IMG/VR virus record: IMGVR_UViG_3300020573_000030
Coordinates: 1 to 30,518 of that record
Strand: one strand, 5' to 3'
From: a virus
DNA: 30,518 nucleotides
Within the stretch, counting starts at the first letter, position 1. Every line of letters starts with the position of its first letter. This document shows, piece by piece, positions 17,046-24,680 of the stretch. The notes below the pieces were generated by a model, which did no database searches, was not told where the DNA came from, and was given only the letters and a program-made list of their open reading frames with translations. The position numbers were made by a program, and so were the translations under genes.

Positions 17046-17806
17046 ATATCAAGCTCTTTTCTCATTGCGAGGAAGTTAAATATCAACACCAATTTCATAT
17101 TGATTACATCATCATACTTGGTGATATCACCATTGCACATTGACCAAATCATTTGCTCCCATCCCCATTTGTTGGATGACTTTTTCTTTTCCGCCTCTTT
17201 TCTTTCCTCCGGATCATCGATATCCTCAAGATCATCATCCATATCCTCATTCATTAAGTTGTGATGCTTATTAATGAATTGGTCCCGGAACTTAATGTAA
17301 TCGGTTAACACACCATATACCGATGTGATTGGTTGATCAAGGAATCGATGTGCCAATTGTGATGCCTTTGCGATATTTACTCCCTTGAAAATTGGTTGAT
17401 CATCAATGAATGTGGATGGTACTTGGTACAATATCGCACATATCTTTGGAAGATTGTCAATATAGTCATTGGTGAAATAGTATTCAAGATCAATGAACTC
17501 ACCAAGAGTCAACTCATTCATTGGCTTGAGATACATCTCCTCCATTGATGCATCAATCTTGGTCCTGGCAATTGTTTGGGATGCTCTCTTTGATGGCTCG
17601 GTGTACAACCATTTCAAATCCTTGAGCCATTCATTCAATTCAAGTATTTCAACATCATCCCAATCATCCGCATATGTATCGGTGAGGATGCACATGATAT
17701 CAATTTTATGATTGAATGCTCCATCCTCACCTTTTAATTTCCTTAACTCAATGAATTGCTCAAGAGATACTTGATTCCATCCCTTCGGGAGAGTTGGCTT
17801 TTGCAT
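17042..17806 (-). CDS. Putative tail assembly chaperone, long partner
   Basis: 254 aa on the minus strand inside a plus-strand virion operon. The N-terminal part (WNQVSLEQFIEL, residues 10-21) resembles the start of the 182-aa neighbour. A very acidic stretch (about 184-205, with DMDDDLEDIDD) precedes a basic KKKSS. The C-terminal helices contain KWGWEQMIWSMCNGDIT and LVLIFNFLAMRKE. The position between tape measure and tail tube genes is where siphophage chaperones usually lie, so this is probably the gpT-like partner. It starts 47 nt inside the preceding minus-strand gene, in the +1 frame relative to it. Function is inferred from place and pairing. Confidence 0.55.
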   Translation of the reverse strand: MQKPTLPKGWNQVSLEQFIELRKLKGEDGAFNHKIDIMCILTDTYADDWDDVEILELNEWLKDLKWLYTEPSKRASQTIARTKIDASMEEMYLKPMNELTLGEFIDLEYYFTNDYIDNLPKICAILYQVPSTFIDDQPIFKGVNIAKASQLAHRFLDQPITSVYGVLTDYIKFRDQFINKHHNLMNEDMDDDLEDIDDPEERKEAEKKKSSNKWGWEQMIWSMCNGDITKYDDVINMKLVLIFNFLAMRKELDI

Positions 17807-18308
17807 ACTCTGATATTTTCTCGGTTACGAATACAATAAATGGTACACAAAATTCCGCCTTTTGAGTGCGTAAAAGTTTTGCTTTGTGCTTTAAATGTGC
17901 ATCATCAAAGTGCTCAACGTTTGAAAGGTCAACACGTTTGAACATCACCGCAAGGATATCACTAATGTAATTGTATGGTTTATGGTTGATGATCTTCTCG
18001 ATGAGCTTTGTTTCTTTTACCGATAATCTCAATTCGGCCTTGTATTGATATCCATCCAATTCAATCTCAAGTTGTGCCTCTCCCGGAGTGTATGAATTCA
18101 AATTGAATTCTTTCACCAACTCAATGAATTGTGAGAATGGATAATCATCCCACATCTTCTCCTCGATTCCAAGGAATTTGAATACGTTCATGTACTTCTC
18201 GATGTTGTCAAGCTCCTTATCGTTTAGAATTTGACTGATTTTCTCGAATTGTTCGATGGTCAATTCCTCCATTTTGTTGGGAATTTCCTTTTCAAAAATA
18301 GTGATCAT
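17760..18308 (-). CDS. Putative tail assembly chaperone, short partner
   Basis: 182 aa, first gene of a two-gene minus-strand unit. The start is ATG at 18308. Its N-terminus MEELTIEQFEKI (13-24) matches the pattern of the 254-aa partner (VSLEQF), and both continue with an acidic-aromatic helix block, suggesting paralogues or a duplicated domain. It has no membrane segment. Its gene ends inside the start of the partner. The pair would run against transcription of the flanking virion genes, so its timing must differ or be driven from the 42-bp divergent gap upstream. The chaperone role is inferred. Confidence 0.55.
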   Translation of the reverse strand: MITIFEKEIPNKMEELTIEQFEKISQILNDKELDNIEKYMNVFKFLGIEEKMWDDYPFSQFIELVKEFNLNSYTPGEAQLEIELDGYQYKAELRLSVKETKLIEKIINHKPYNYISDILAVMFKRVDLSNVEHFDDAHLKHKAKLLRTQKAEFCVPFIVFVTEKISEYAKANSPEGMESSIS

Positions 18309-18322
18309 ATCTTTTTTTTGAA

Positions 18323-18330
18323 CAAATATA
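18323..18330 (-). promoter_or_regulatory. Possible -7 element for the minus-strand pair
   Basis: Read on the minus strand this is TATATTTG, an exact TAnnTTTG, ending 14 bases before the ATG at 18308. No TTG at the usual 17-20 bp spacing was seen; the nearest lies only about 9 bases away. It sits in the divergent gap together with the plus-strand late motif. Confidence 0.35.
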
Positions 18331-18338
18331 CAAATAAT

Positions 18339-18350
18339 GCAATATAGTGT
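18339..18350 (+). promoter_or_regulatory. Late start motif, variant copy 3
   Basis: GCAATATAGTGT directly before the ATG at 18351: the first eight bases match the other copies and the 12-base distance to the ATG is the same. Confidence 0.5.
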
Positions 18351-19334
18351 ATGAATAAAGATATGCCAATTTACAAAATTACGATTGATCCGGAGTATTC
18401 GGATGGTGAGGATTTAGGAATTGAACAAATCGCATTCACATCAAAGCCGGCCATTAAGATTCGTGGCCTTGCATTCAATCAAGCTCAAAGAATGATATTC
18501 GCTGATGATGTTAAGTATCGCATCACCGCACCGGCAATGATTCCTATGGATATATATCGTAAGGATGATGAGCAAGGTGAATACTATGTACAATTTGATG
18601 AGCAAACCATTGCAAAGATTCATGAGAAATTCATGAGTGATCTTCGCAATCGTGACCTTTTCAACCTTGAGCATGATACATCTAAAACGGTACCGGCATA
18701 TATCCTTGAAACTTGGATCGTGGACCAACCAACACTTGATAAATCATATTCGACATTTGGTATTGAAGTGCCAAAAGGTACGTTGATGGTGACCGCTCAA
18801 GTTACCGATCCGGAGTATTATGCCGAATTGGTTGCCAATGATCAAGTTGGATTCTCAATCGAGGGATTCCTTGGATTGAAATTATCGGAACAATTAAACA
18901 AATATAAAATGAAGTTACCCGATGGAGAGCACCTAATCGAGGACAAAATCTACATTGTAAAAGATGGAGAAGTTGTTGAGATTAAAGAGGTGGAAAAAGA
19001 GCCAAAAGAGGAAGTTGTTGAGGAAGAGATGTCAACCGATGAGGTGAAGATGGAAGATACAACGGTTGAGGAAGATACCACAACTGAAGAGTCAACCACT
19101 ACCGAGGAGGAAATGGCTATTGATCCAACAATGGATGCTGAAGCAATTGCAGCGATTGTCCTCCCAATCATTGAGGAAAGAGAAAAAGCAATCATTTCGA
19201 TGATCGCTGATCTTCGCAATCAAATGGAAGAGATATTCGCTGAAGAGCAAAAAGTTGAGGAAGGTCAAACGCAAATGACCGCACTTTCAATGAGTGAAAA
19301 ATTTGCAAAATTCAAACAATTTAGTAATCAATAA
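18351..19334 (+). CDS. Prohead protease fused to scaffold (XkdF-like)
   Basis: 327 aa. The N-terminal 190 residues look like an XkdF-type prohead serine protease: FNLEHD (104-109) with likely catalytic His108, ETWIVDQP (120-127), and GFSIEG (167-172) with likely nucleophile Ser169. The rest is scaffold-like: a highly acidic Glu/Thr linker (about 205-255), then a predicted coiled coil (IIEEREKAIISMIADLRNQ) and a basic-polar tail before the stop. A protease with its scaffold in one chain directly before the major capsid gene is a known arrangement. A second in-frame ATG lies 12 bases inside. The gene is preceded by the late motif. Confidence 0.8.
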   Translation: MNKDMPIYKITIDPEYSDGEDLGIEQIAFTSKPAIKIRGLAFNQAQRMIFADDVKYRITAPAMIPMDIYRKDDEQGEYYVQFDEQTIAKIHEKFMSDLRNRDLFNLEHDTSKTVPAYILETWIVDQPTLDKSYSTFGIEVPKGTLMVTAQVTDPEYYAELVANDQVGFSIEGFLGLKLSEQLNKYKMKLPDGEHLIEDKIYIVKDGEVVEIKEVEKEPKEEVVEEEMSTDEVKMEDTTVEEDTTTEESTTTEEEMAIDPTMDAEAIAAIVLPIIEEREKAIISMIADLRNQMEEIFAEEQKVEEGQTQMTALSMSEKFAKFKQFSNQ

Positions 19335-19345
19335 AAAAAAACAAA

Positions 19346-20266
19346 ATGTCTAAAAAATTAAGATTCGATTTAGATGTGGATTCAACGGCTTTATTGGCAG
19401 CGAATCCGGAAGCATTCTATTCAAAAGCGTATTTATCAGAGGAAAACCTTGCGGATAACTACCGTTTATTGCCAGGTATCAAATCAAAAACGAAAATTGC
19501 AACCGTATTGTTCGGCCAGGTTTTGGCTGCATCTTCATGTGCATTCGAAGCACCAACGGATGATTTGAGTGCGGTTGAATTAGACGTGACGGCTCTTTCA
19601 GCTATGGCACAAATTTGTCAATTTGACTTGGAGCAATCATTCGTTGCATTGCAAATGGCAAAAGGATCAAATGGTGATTTCACCGTTGCATCTTTCATGG
19701 ATTTCTATTGGAATGAAATGGCGAAAGTAATCGGTCAAAATATCGAGTTGCTTCGTTGGCAAGGTGATACAACATCTTTGACTCCATCTTTGGCTTTGGC
19801 TGATGGTTATATCAAAGGGTTGTTAGCTGATGCAACTGTGATCGATGTTGCAAACACAACGGTAACTGCATCAAATGTATTGGCTGAATTAGCGAAAGTA
19901 TTCGCGGCAGCTCCATCCGCAATCATCCGTAAAAAAGCTGATCTTCGTTTATACGTTTCAACAAATGTAGCTAATGCATACGAACTTGCAGCAGCAACCG
20001 GAAATACAATGACATATGTGACAACTCCATTGGCGTTGACTTACTTAGGTGTTCAAGTTGTTGTGTGTGAGGGTATGCCAAATGATACGGCGGTACTTAC
20101 ATTGAAAGACAATCTTTTGTATTGCTTCGATGCTGAAGGAGATGACAAAGCGTTGAAAGCAATCAACTTGAGCGATACAGTTGCTGAGCCTTACATCCGT
20201 ACTCGTGCAAATATGAAAGTTGGATTCCACCACGTTAATGGTGCTGAAATCGTTCTTTACTCATAA
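19346..20266 (+). CDS. Major capsid protein (HK97 fold)
   Basis: 306 aa, the shell-forming protein. It follows the protease-scaffold by 11 A-rich bases and is closed by a strong terminator, typical of the most expressed virion gene. The N-terminus (MSKKLRFDLDVDSTALL) leads into a helical N-arm. Later come the P-domain-like patterns FTVASFMDFYWNEMAKVIGQ and YELAAATGNTM, and the C-terminal YIRTRANMKVGFHHV followed by VNGAEIVLYS. Codon use differs from the neighbours (more GCT, GTT, CGT and GGT), as expected for heavy translation. Identification is by context, size and pattern rather than one signature. Confidence 0.85.
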   Translation: MSKKLRFDLDVDSTALLAANPEAFYSKAYLSEENLADNYRLLPGIKSKTKIATVLFGQVLAASSCAFEAPTDDLSAVELDVTALSAMAQICQFDLEQSFVALQMAKGSNGDFTVASFMDFYWNEMAKVIGQNIELLRWQGDTTSLTPSLALADGYIKGLLADATVIDVANTTVTASNVLAELAKVFAAAPSAIIRKKADLRLYVSTNVANAYELAAATGNTMTYVTTPLALTYLGVQVVVCEGMPNDTAVLTLKDNLLYCFDAEGDDKALKAINLSDTVAEPYIRTRANMKVGFHHVNGAEIVLYS

Positions 20267-20273
20267 TATCCTT

Positions 20274-20304
20274 GAGGGGATGAAACACTCCCCTCTTTTT
20301 TTTT
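20274..20304 (+). terminator. Rho-independent terminator after the capsid gene
   Basis: Perfect 7-bp stem GAGGGGA (20274-20280) with TCCCCTC (20289-20295), loop of 8, then nine Ts (20296-20304). It ends the capsid transcript unless read through. Confidence 0.9.
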
Positions 20305-20325
20305 AACTGATAAAATTCAACAAAA

Positions 20326-20847
20326 ATGTGCGAAGCATTAGAAACAATCGTCAAATCTTGCGACAACAATAGTGGCGGGATTGAAAAAGTGTGGATTAAT
20401 CAGCAAGATAATATCGCATCATTCAGTGTACCAACCGGAACTTGGCAAATTGACGCAATCACTTTGGCGTCATTAGCACCGGATTACACTCCATTTGAGA
20501 TCCGTAGAAATACCGGGAGCTATACCGAAGAGGCAGCAATTGACCTGGTAAATGGATCATCATATGTGACTGCGACAATCACCTTGCTATTCCACCGAAG
20601 AGATCAAGACAAATCTCAAGCAATCAAAATCTTGGGAGCTGGTCAACAATACTTGAATGCAATTGTAAAAGACATGAATGGCAAATATTGGTATTTCCCA
20701 TACTTACAATTGAATACGGTAACTGAAGGATCCGGAACAACTCGTGCTGATGGTTCGAAATATTCCATTTCCTTAATGAGTGAGAATGATTATTTATGTT
20801 ATGAAATCGAGGAGGCAGCGGTATCCGCGGTTGTTCCGGCATTATAA
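20326..20847 (+). CDS. Probable major tail (tube) protein
   Basis: 173 aa, enclosed by terminators on both sides, which suggests its own transcript level and high abundance. Seen: TWQIDAITLASLAPDYTPFEI (start of a beta-rich core), TATITLLFHRRDQDKSQAIK and KYWYFPYLQLN, ending YEIEEAAVSAVVPAL. The size, beta pattern and abundance signals fit a tail tube subunit or similar small abundant virion protein. A capsid decoration protein is an alternative. It has no GCAATATA motif; its leader is TTCAACAAAA before the ATG. Confidence 0.55.
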   Translation: MCEALETIVKSCDNNSGGIEKVWINQQDNIASFSVPTGTWQIDAITLASLAPDYTPFEIRRNTGSYTEEAAIDLVNGSSYVTATITLLFHRRDQDKSQAIKILGAGQQYLNAIVKDMNGKYWYFPYLQLNTVTEGSGTTRADGSKYSISLMSENDYLCYEIEEAAVSAVVPAL

Positions 20848-20868
20848 TCTTTTAAATACTTCAAAGAG

Positions 20869-20895
20869 AGCCATCCAATCCGGGTGGCTTTTTTT
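20869..20895 (+). terminator. Rho-independent terminator after the tail tube candidate
   Basis: Stem AGCCATCC (20869-20876) with GGGTGGCT (20882-20889), one G-U pair, loop AATCC, then a T run to 20895. Confidence 0.85.
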
Positions 20896-20921
20896 ATTTG
20901 TGAACATTTTAATGCTCATTT

Positions 20922-20933
20922 GCAATATAAGTA
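20922..20933 (+). promoter_or_regulatory. Late start motif, copy 4
   Basis: GCAATATAAGTA immediately before the ATG at 20934, 26 bases after the terminator. Because it follows a terminator, the next genes need either read-through or a new start here. Confidence 0.6.
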
Positions 20934-21275
20934 ATGATATATATTAACAAAGGAGAGGTAAATTCAATCGTGTTGACATTAAATGAGGTGAGCTCATTGT
21001 CATCACCTTACTATTTATTCGTATTTCAAAACGAAATGAATCCAACATCCGATCCAATTTTATTCACAACAACCGATGAGTCACCATATCCGGAAAGATT
21101 CAATCTTTTTTATTTGGATGAGCCGGTTGACGTTACACTAATGAAAGGACAATACTCATACTCGGTGTATGAGAGCACAACTCCACCAACTGAAATCGAT
21201 GATACAACCGGTATTGTGATTGAGGAGGGGAGAATGGTTGTGAGCGGTGCATCGACTTCATCAATATACGATTAA
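20934..21275 (+). CDS. Small virion-associated protein
   Basis: 113 aa, beta-rich. It starts MIYINKGEVNSIVLTLNEV and later reads YYLFVFQNEMN and MKGQYSYSVYESTTPP; this reads like a small Ig-like fold protein, a common companion of portal and capsid genes in Bacteroidota phages. It has no signal peptide or membrane segment. Three bases separate it from the portal gene. A capsid decoration or head-neck role is possible; no named family is claimed. Confidence 0.6.
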   Translation: MIYINKGEVNSIVLTLNEVSSLSSPYYLFVFQNEMNPTSDPILFTTTDESPYPERFNLFYLDEPVDVTLMKGQYSYSVYESTTPPTEIDDTTGIVIEEGRMVVSGASTSSIYD

Positions 21276-21278
21276 TAC

Positions 21279-22601
21279 ATGGCGTGGTATAACATATTCA
21301 AGGCACAAAAAGAGCAATCATCCGAAGTGGTGGAGGGATATCAATCCTTTTCCACTCCATTCTTAAAAGTATTGGGAGGAAATCTTTCTCTCCCATATGT
21401 GAATGGAAGGCACCAAACGAGCGGATGGATCCCATTCGGTGAGGGAAATCTTTTTCCTTCTCTCCTCAACCAATTGGTATACTCATCACCTTTGCATGGT
21501 TCCATTGTGGATTATAAAACAAATGCGGTGATCGGTGGAGGGTTTGAACTCAAAACCGAAAACACAACACCAAAAGACTTGCTCGATTTGTATACATTCG
21601 AGAAAAAAATTAAGCTAAAGAAAACGGTCCGAATCACAACCGAGCAATTGATTGTCCACAATCGAGTGTACTTTAAATTGTATTTTGATGATAAAATGAA
21701 AATGACTCGGGCGGAAAATGTTTCACCGGACAAAGTGAGAAGAGGTCGCAATCACAATGATTACTTCATTTGCGATGATTGGTCATCAAGGATTGACGTA
21801 TATGAGATAAAAAAATACCATCCAACTTGCACCGATAAATGCCAATTATTTGTATATGAGGTTGAGTGTTTGGGCCAAGATTGGTATCCTCTTCCGAAAT
21901 ACAGTTCCGCATTAAATTTTGCGTTTCTCTCGGGCGAACTGAGTTACTTTGCAAAATCAAATATTCAAAACTCGGTATTCCCTTCATTCGCAATGATGTT
22001 CCCAAAAAGGCCACAAAGTGAGGAGGAGAAAAATGTCCTTAGAAACACAATCGACAAGATGAAGGGAGCTCACAATGCTGGTCGTGCTGTCGCATTTTTT
22101 TCAAATGGACTTGATCAAATGCCAAAGATTGAAGCTATTCCAACCAATTCGAATGACAAACTTTTTCAAGAGGCATCCGGATTGAACACCGAGCAAATTT
22201 GTTTTGCCCACACGATTGATCCAATCCTCATGGGGGTACGCACAACCGGATCACTTGGAAGTGGATCGGATATCAAACAAGCATATGTTATATTTGAAAA
22301 GAATGTTGTGATGCCATTGAGAGAGCAAGTGCAAGATATATTCAATGAGATACTTCACATCGCAAAATTAAGCATTGCCGAATTCAAGGTGAACAATTTC
22401 CAAATCATCAACGAAACAATTGTTGAGGTGGAGGGAGATGCATCCAAAACTCAAGATGCATTGAATGCCATGAGTCCATTGGTTGCAACCAAGGTACTTG
22501 ATACCATGACACCGAATGAAGTGAGAGCTCTTGCATCGTTACCTCCAATTGAAGGAGGAGATGTGATTGCGAGTCAACAACCATCAATACCTCAAGCATA
22601 A
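21279..22601 (+). CDS. Portal protein
   Basis: 440 aa, the size of a typical portal. It forms the ring through which DNA enters and leaves. Seen: an early core segment SIVDYKTNAVIGGGFEL, then RAENVSPDKVRRG and a central SYFAKSNIQNSVFPSF. The late helix/loop region IDPILMGVRTTGSLGSGSD is like the tunnel-loop region of many portals. The acidic C-terminal section (NETIVEVEGDASKTQDAL) is also usual. It is separated from terL by the whole tail and capsid region, unlike the usual TerL-portal pair. The stop shares one base with the next ATG. Confidence 0.85.
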   Translation: MAWYNIFKAQKEQSSEVVEGYQSFSTPFLKVLGGNLSLPYVNGRHQTSGWIPFGEGNLFPSLLNQLVYSSPLHGSIVDYKTNAVIGGGFELKTENTTPKDLLDLYTFEKKIKLKKTVRITTEQLIVHNRVYFKLYFDDKMKMTRAENVSPDKVRRGRNHNDYFICDDWSSRIDVYEIKKYHPTCTDKCQLFVYEVECLGQDWYPLPKYSSALNFAFLSGELSYFAKSNIQNSVFPSFAMMFPKRPQSEEEKNVLRNTIDKMKGAHNAGRAVAFFSNGLDQMPKIEAIPTNSNDKLFQEASGLNTEQICFAHTIDPILMGVRTTGSLGSGSDIKQAYVIFEKNVVMPLREQVQDIFNEILHIAKLSIAEFKVNNFQIINETIVEVEGDASKTQDALNAMSPLVATKVLDTMTPNEVRALASLPPIEGGDVIASQQPSIPQA

Positions 22602-23167
22602 TGTTGTATTTTATCACCGAAACATACCTAAAAACCAACACACCAATCACCGCCAATGTGGATGTGACTGATGTATTTCCATATGTAGCTACTCAATCAC
22701 AATTGAGAGTGATGCCAATTCTTGGTACCGTATTTTACAATCACTTACTTGAGGCGTACAATGACCAAACATTAACACCGGAGGAGGAGTTGTTGGTTGC
22801 ATTCATTCAACCGGTGATTGCATGGAGATCAGCGGAAGATGCGGTATTCGGTTTGACGTACCAATTGAAAAATAAAGGATTGCAACAACAAAGTGGAGAT
22901 TATTCTCAACCGGTTACACGATCGGAAGTTGCATTCGGCATGGAGCATTATGCTCAAAAGGCATCATTCTTTGAGATGAGGTTAATCAAGTACCTGGTGA
23001 AAAATAAAGAATTGTATCCGATATTTATAAGTCAAGCAAATAGGGATACCGATTTAAGACCTCAAATCGAATGCTTGAGTTGTGTGGGGGATTGTTACAT
23101 GAGTGGAGAGTGGAGATGCGGATATCCGAAGGATAATGGATACAACAACTCAATCCTTGTTTTATGA
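22601..23167 (+). CDS. Head-tail connector-like protein (DUF6712-like)
   Basis: 188 aa. Helical pattern TQSQLRVMPILGTVFYNHLL, LLVAFIQPVIAWRSAEDAVF and EMRLIKYLVKNKELYPIF, the kind of all-alpha adaptor that sits below the portal in Bacteroidota phages. The C-terminus carries three cysteines (CLSCVGDC) that may bind metal or link subunits. It follows the portal directly (TAATG), consistent with a connector. The DUF6712 label is from pattern memory. Confidence 0.7.
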   Translation: MLYFITETYLKTNTPITANVDVTDVFPYVATQSQLRVMPILGTVFYNHLLEAYNDQTLTPEEELLVAFIQPVIAWRSAEDAVFGLTYQLKNKGLQQQSGDYSQPVTRSEVAFGMEHYAQKASFFEMRLIKYLVKNKELYPIFISQANRDTDLRPQIECLSCVGDCYMSGEWRCGYPKDNGYNNSILVL

Positions 23168-23589
23168 GGCAAAATGTTATGATATTATTCGCATCATTTT
23201 GGGCGGTTATTTCACCGGTTATGCCGATGATATATATCGCAATGTTAGCCATCGCAATTGATACTTGCTTTGGTATTTGGAGATCAGTAAAAAAAGGCGG
23301 TTGGAAAGCATTCAAATCGAGAAGATTGTCCAATACAATAAGCAAATCACTCCTTTATGGAGGTGCAATCATGTTCATATACTTAATTGAAAAGTACATT
23401 GCCGGTGATATCATATCGAATTTCATTTCCGTTGAGCTCATAATGACCAAAGTATTCGCATTCTTTTGTGTGATGGTTGAGGTGAAATCAATCAACGAAT
23501 CATATGAGGATGTGACCGGGAAAAATGTACTTGCTGCATTGCGTAAATTCGTCACGAGGACCAAGCAAGATATTGATGAACTAAGATAA
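23164..23589 (+). CDS. Holin
   Basis: 141 aa. It would permeabilise the inner membrane at lysis time. Three hydrophobic segments are visible: about residues 4-33, 62-80 and 93-115. Between the first two lies a basic block (WRSVKKGGWKAFKSRRLS), and the C-terminus is charged (KSINESYEDVTGKN), both as in the phi29/Cp-1-type holins (phage_holin_4). It overlaps the connector stop by 4 nt and lies 5 nt before the amidase, the usual holin-endolysin order. Confidence 0.85.
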   Translation: MRQNVMILFASFWAVISPVMPMIYIAMLAIAIDTCFGIWRSVKKGGWKAFKSRRLSNTISKSLLYGGAIMFIYLIEKYIAGDIISNFISVELIMTKVFAFFCVMVEVKSINESYEDVTGKNVLAALRKFVTRTKQDIDELR

Positions 23590-23594
23590 TCACC

Positions 23595-24245
23595 ATGAAA
23601 AAATTGGATATCCAAGAGATTAAGCAAGTGAGGTTGAAATCCAACCAATACTTTGAGGAATCATCACCAAAATCACAAATATACCTCCACCATACGGCCG
23701 GGAATGGCAATGCGGAGGGTGTTTCAAGGTATTGGAATGGGAATGATTCTCGAATCGCAACGGCATTCATCATTGGTGAGAATGGTACCATCGTGCAATG
23801 TTTCTCTTCAAAACATTGGGCATGGCACTTGGGCATTGATCAAGAGGATTTTGTTCGTAATGGTGCGAAGTATTCCAATCTCAACAAATTATCGGTTGGA
23901 ATCGAGGTGTGCAATTGGGGATACCTCAAGAAAAAAGGTGATAAATATTATAACTATGCCGGGGGTGTTGTTAATCCCTCATATGTAACCGAATTGGACC
24001 AACCATTCAAGGGATATAAGTATTGGTACAAATATAGTGATGCACAAATCGAATCACTTCGACAATTAGTTGTATATTTATGTGATACTTATAATATCTC
24101 AAAGGAATACAATGAGTCAATTTGGGGTATTGATAAGAATGCATTTAAAGGAATCAATGGAATTTTCACACACAACTCGGTGAGAAAGGACAAATCCGAT
24201 ATGTACCCATGCCCCCGAGTGATTGAAATGCTCGAAAACCTATAA
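23595..24245 (+). CDS. N-acetylmuramoyl-L-alanine amidase (endolysin)
   Basis: Cleaves the amide bond between MurNAc and the stem peptide, 216 aa, with no export signal. Amidase_2/T7-lysozyme-like motifs are present: LHHTAGN (31-37) with zinc ligand His32 or His33, SVGIEVCNWG (100-109), and THNSVRKDKSDMYPCPR (192-208) with ligand His193 and Cys206 in the T7 Cys130-like place. All catalytic residues appear intact. The lack of a signal peptide fits holin-dependent release. It is four bases from the spanin gene. Confidence 0.92.
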   Translation: MKKLDIQEIKQVRLKSNQYFEESSPKSQIYLHHTAGNGNAEGVSRYWNGNDSRIATAFIIGENGTIVQCFSSKHWAWHLGIDQEDFVRNGAKYSNLNKLSVGIEVCNWGYLKKKGDKYYNYAGGVVNPSYVTELDQPFKGYKYWYKYSDAQIESLRQLVVYLCDTYNISKEYNESIWGIDKNAFKGINGIFTHNSVRKDKSDMYPCPRVIEMLENL

Positions 24246-24248
24246 TAG

Positions 24249-24680
24249 ATGAGAGTTTCGATAATTATTCTGTCGCTAATTTCTACTATATTTGCGACAA
24301 GTTGCTCCCTTGAGCACCATCTCAATAAGGCAATAAAAAAAGGATACAAATGTGAGGAGGTATCCGATACGATTCGGATCACTTCGGTTGATTCATTTCC
24401 GGTGATTGTGAACAATGAAATTGTTTGGGAGAAATACATCACCGAGAAAGATACCGTTGTAATTTTTAAAAATCACTATATTCCCAAAACCAAATGGGAG
24501 AAAAAAATTGAATATAAATTGAAGCGAGATACCATCCGCCAAATTCAAAAGGTGGAGGTCGCTAAATATAAAAGCGAGAAAAAATCAAAAGCAAAAGCAA
24601 ACATTTGGTTGTTTGTGATTGGATTCGTTCTTGGACTTGTCACCAAATATCTATTGAAATATGCTAATAAAGCACTCTAA
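24249..24680 (+). CDS. Lipoprotein with C-terminal membrane anchor (u-spanin candidate)
   Basis: 143 aa. It starts with an export signal (MRVSIIILSLISTIFATSC): hydrophobic, ending in a lipobox-like ATSC with lipid-acceptor Cys19. The middle is polar and helix-capable (WEKKIEYKLKRDTIRQIQKV), and near the end is a single transmembrane helix (119-135, IWLFVIGFVLGLVTKYLL). Outer-membrane lipid at one end and inner-membrane helix at the other is the layout of a unimolecular spanin, the last lysis step in Gram-negative hosts. The gene follows the holin and endolysin, as spanins do. Its end overlaps the next gene by 20 nt. Confidence 0.75.
   Translation: MRVSIIILSLISTIFATSCSLEHHLNKAIKKGYKCEEVSDTIRITSVDSFPVIVNNEIVWEKYITEKDTVVIFKNHYIPKTKWEKKIEYKLKRDTIRQIQKVEVAKYKSEKKSKAKANIWLFVIGFVLGLVTKYLLKYANKAL

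Noticed and set aside
17760-17806. -1 programmed frameshift in the chaperone pair
   Set aside because: The reading frames relate by +1; a -1 slip would not enter the downstream frame. The long partner has its own ATG.
18950-19219. Ser/Val-rich minus-strand frame
   Set aside because: It is the antisense image of the Glu/Thr linker of the protease-scaffold gene and low in complexity.
24286-24293. TATATTTG promoter element inside the spanin gene
   Set aside because: It lies in the signal-peptide coding part, has no suitable TTG, and such 6-base matches are expected several times by chance in this window.
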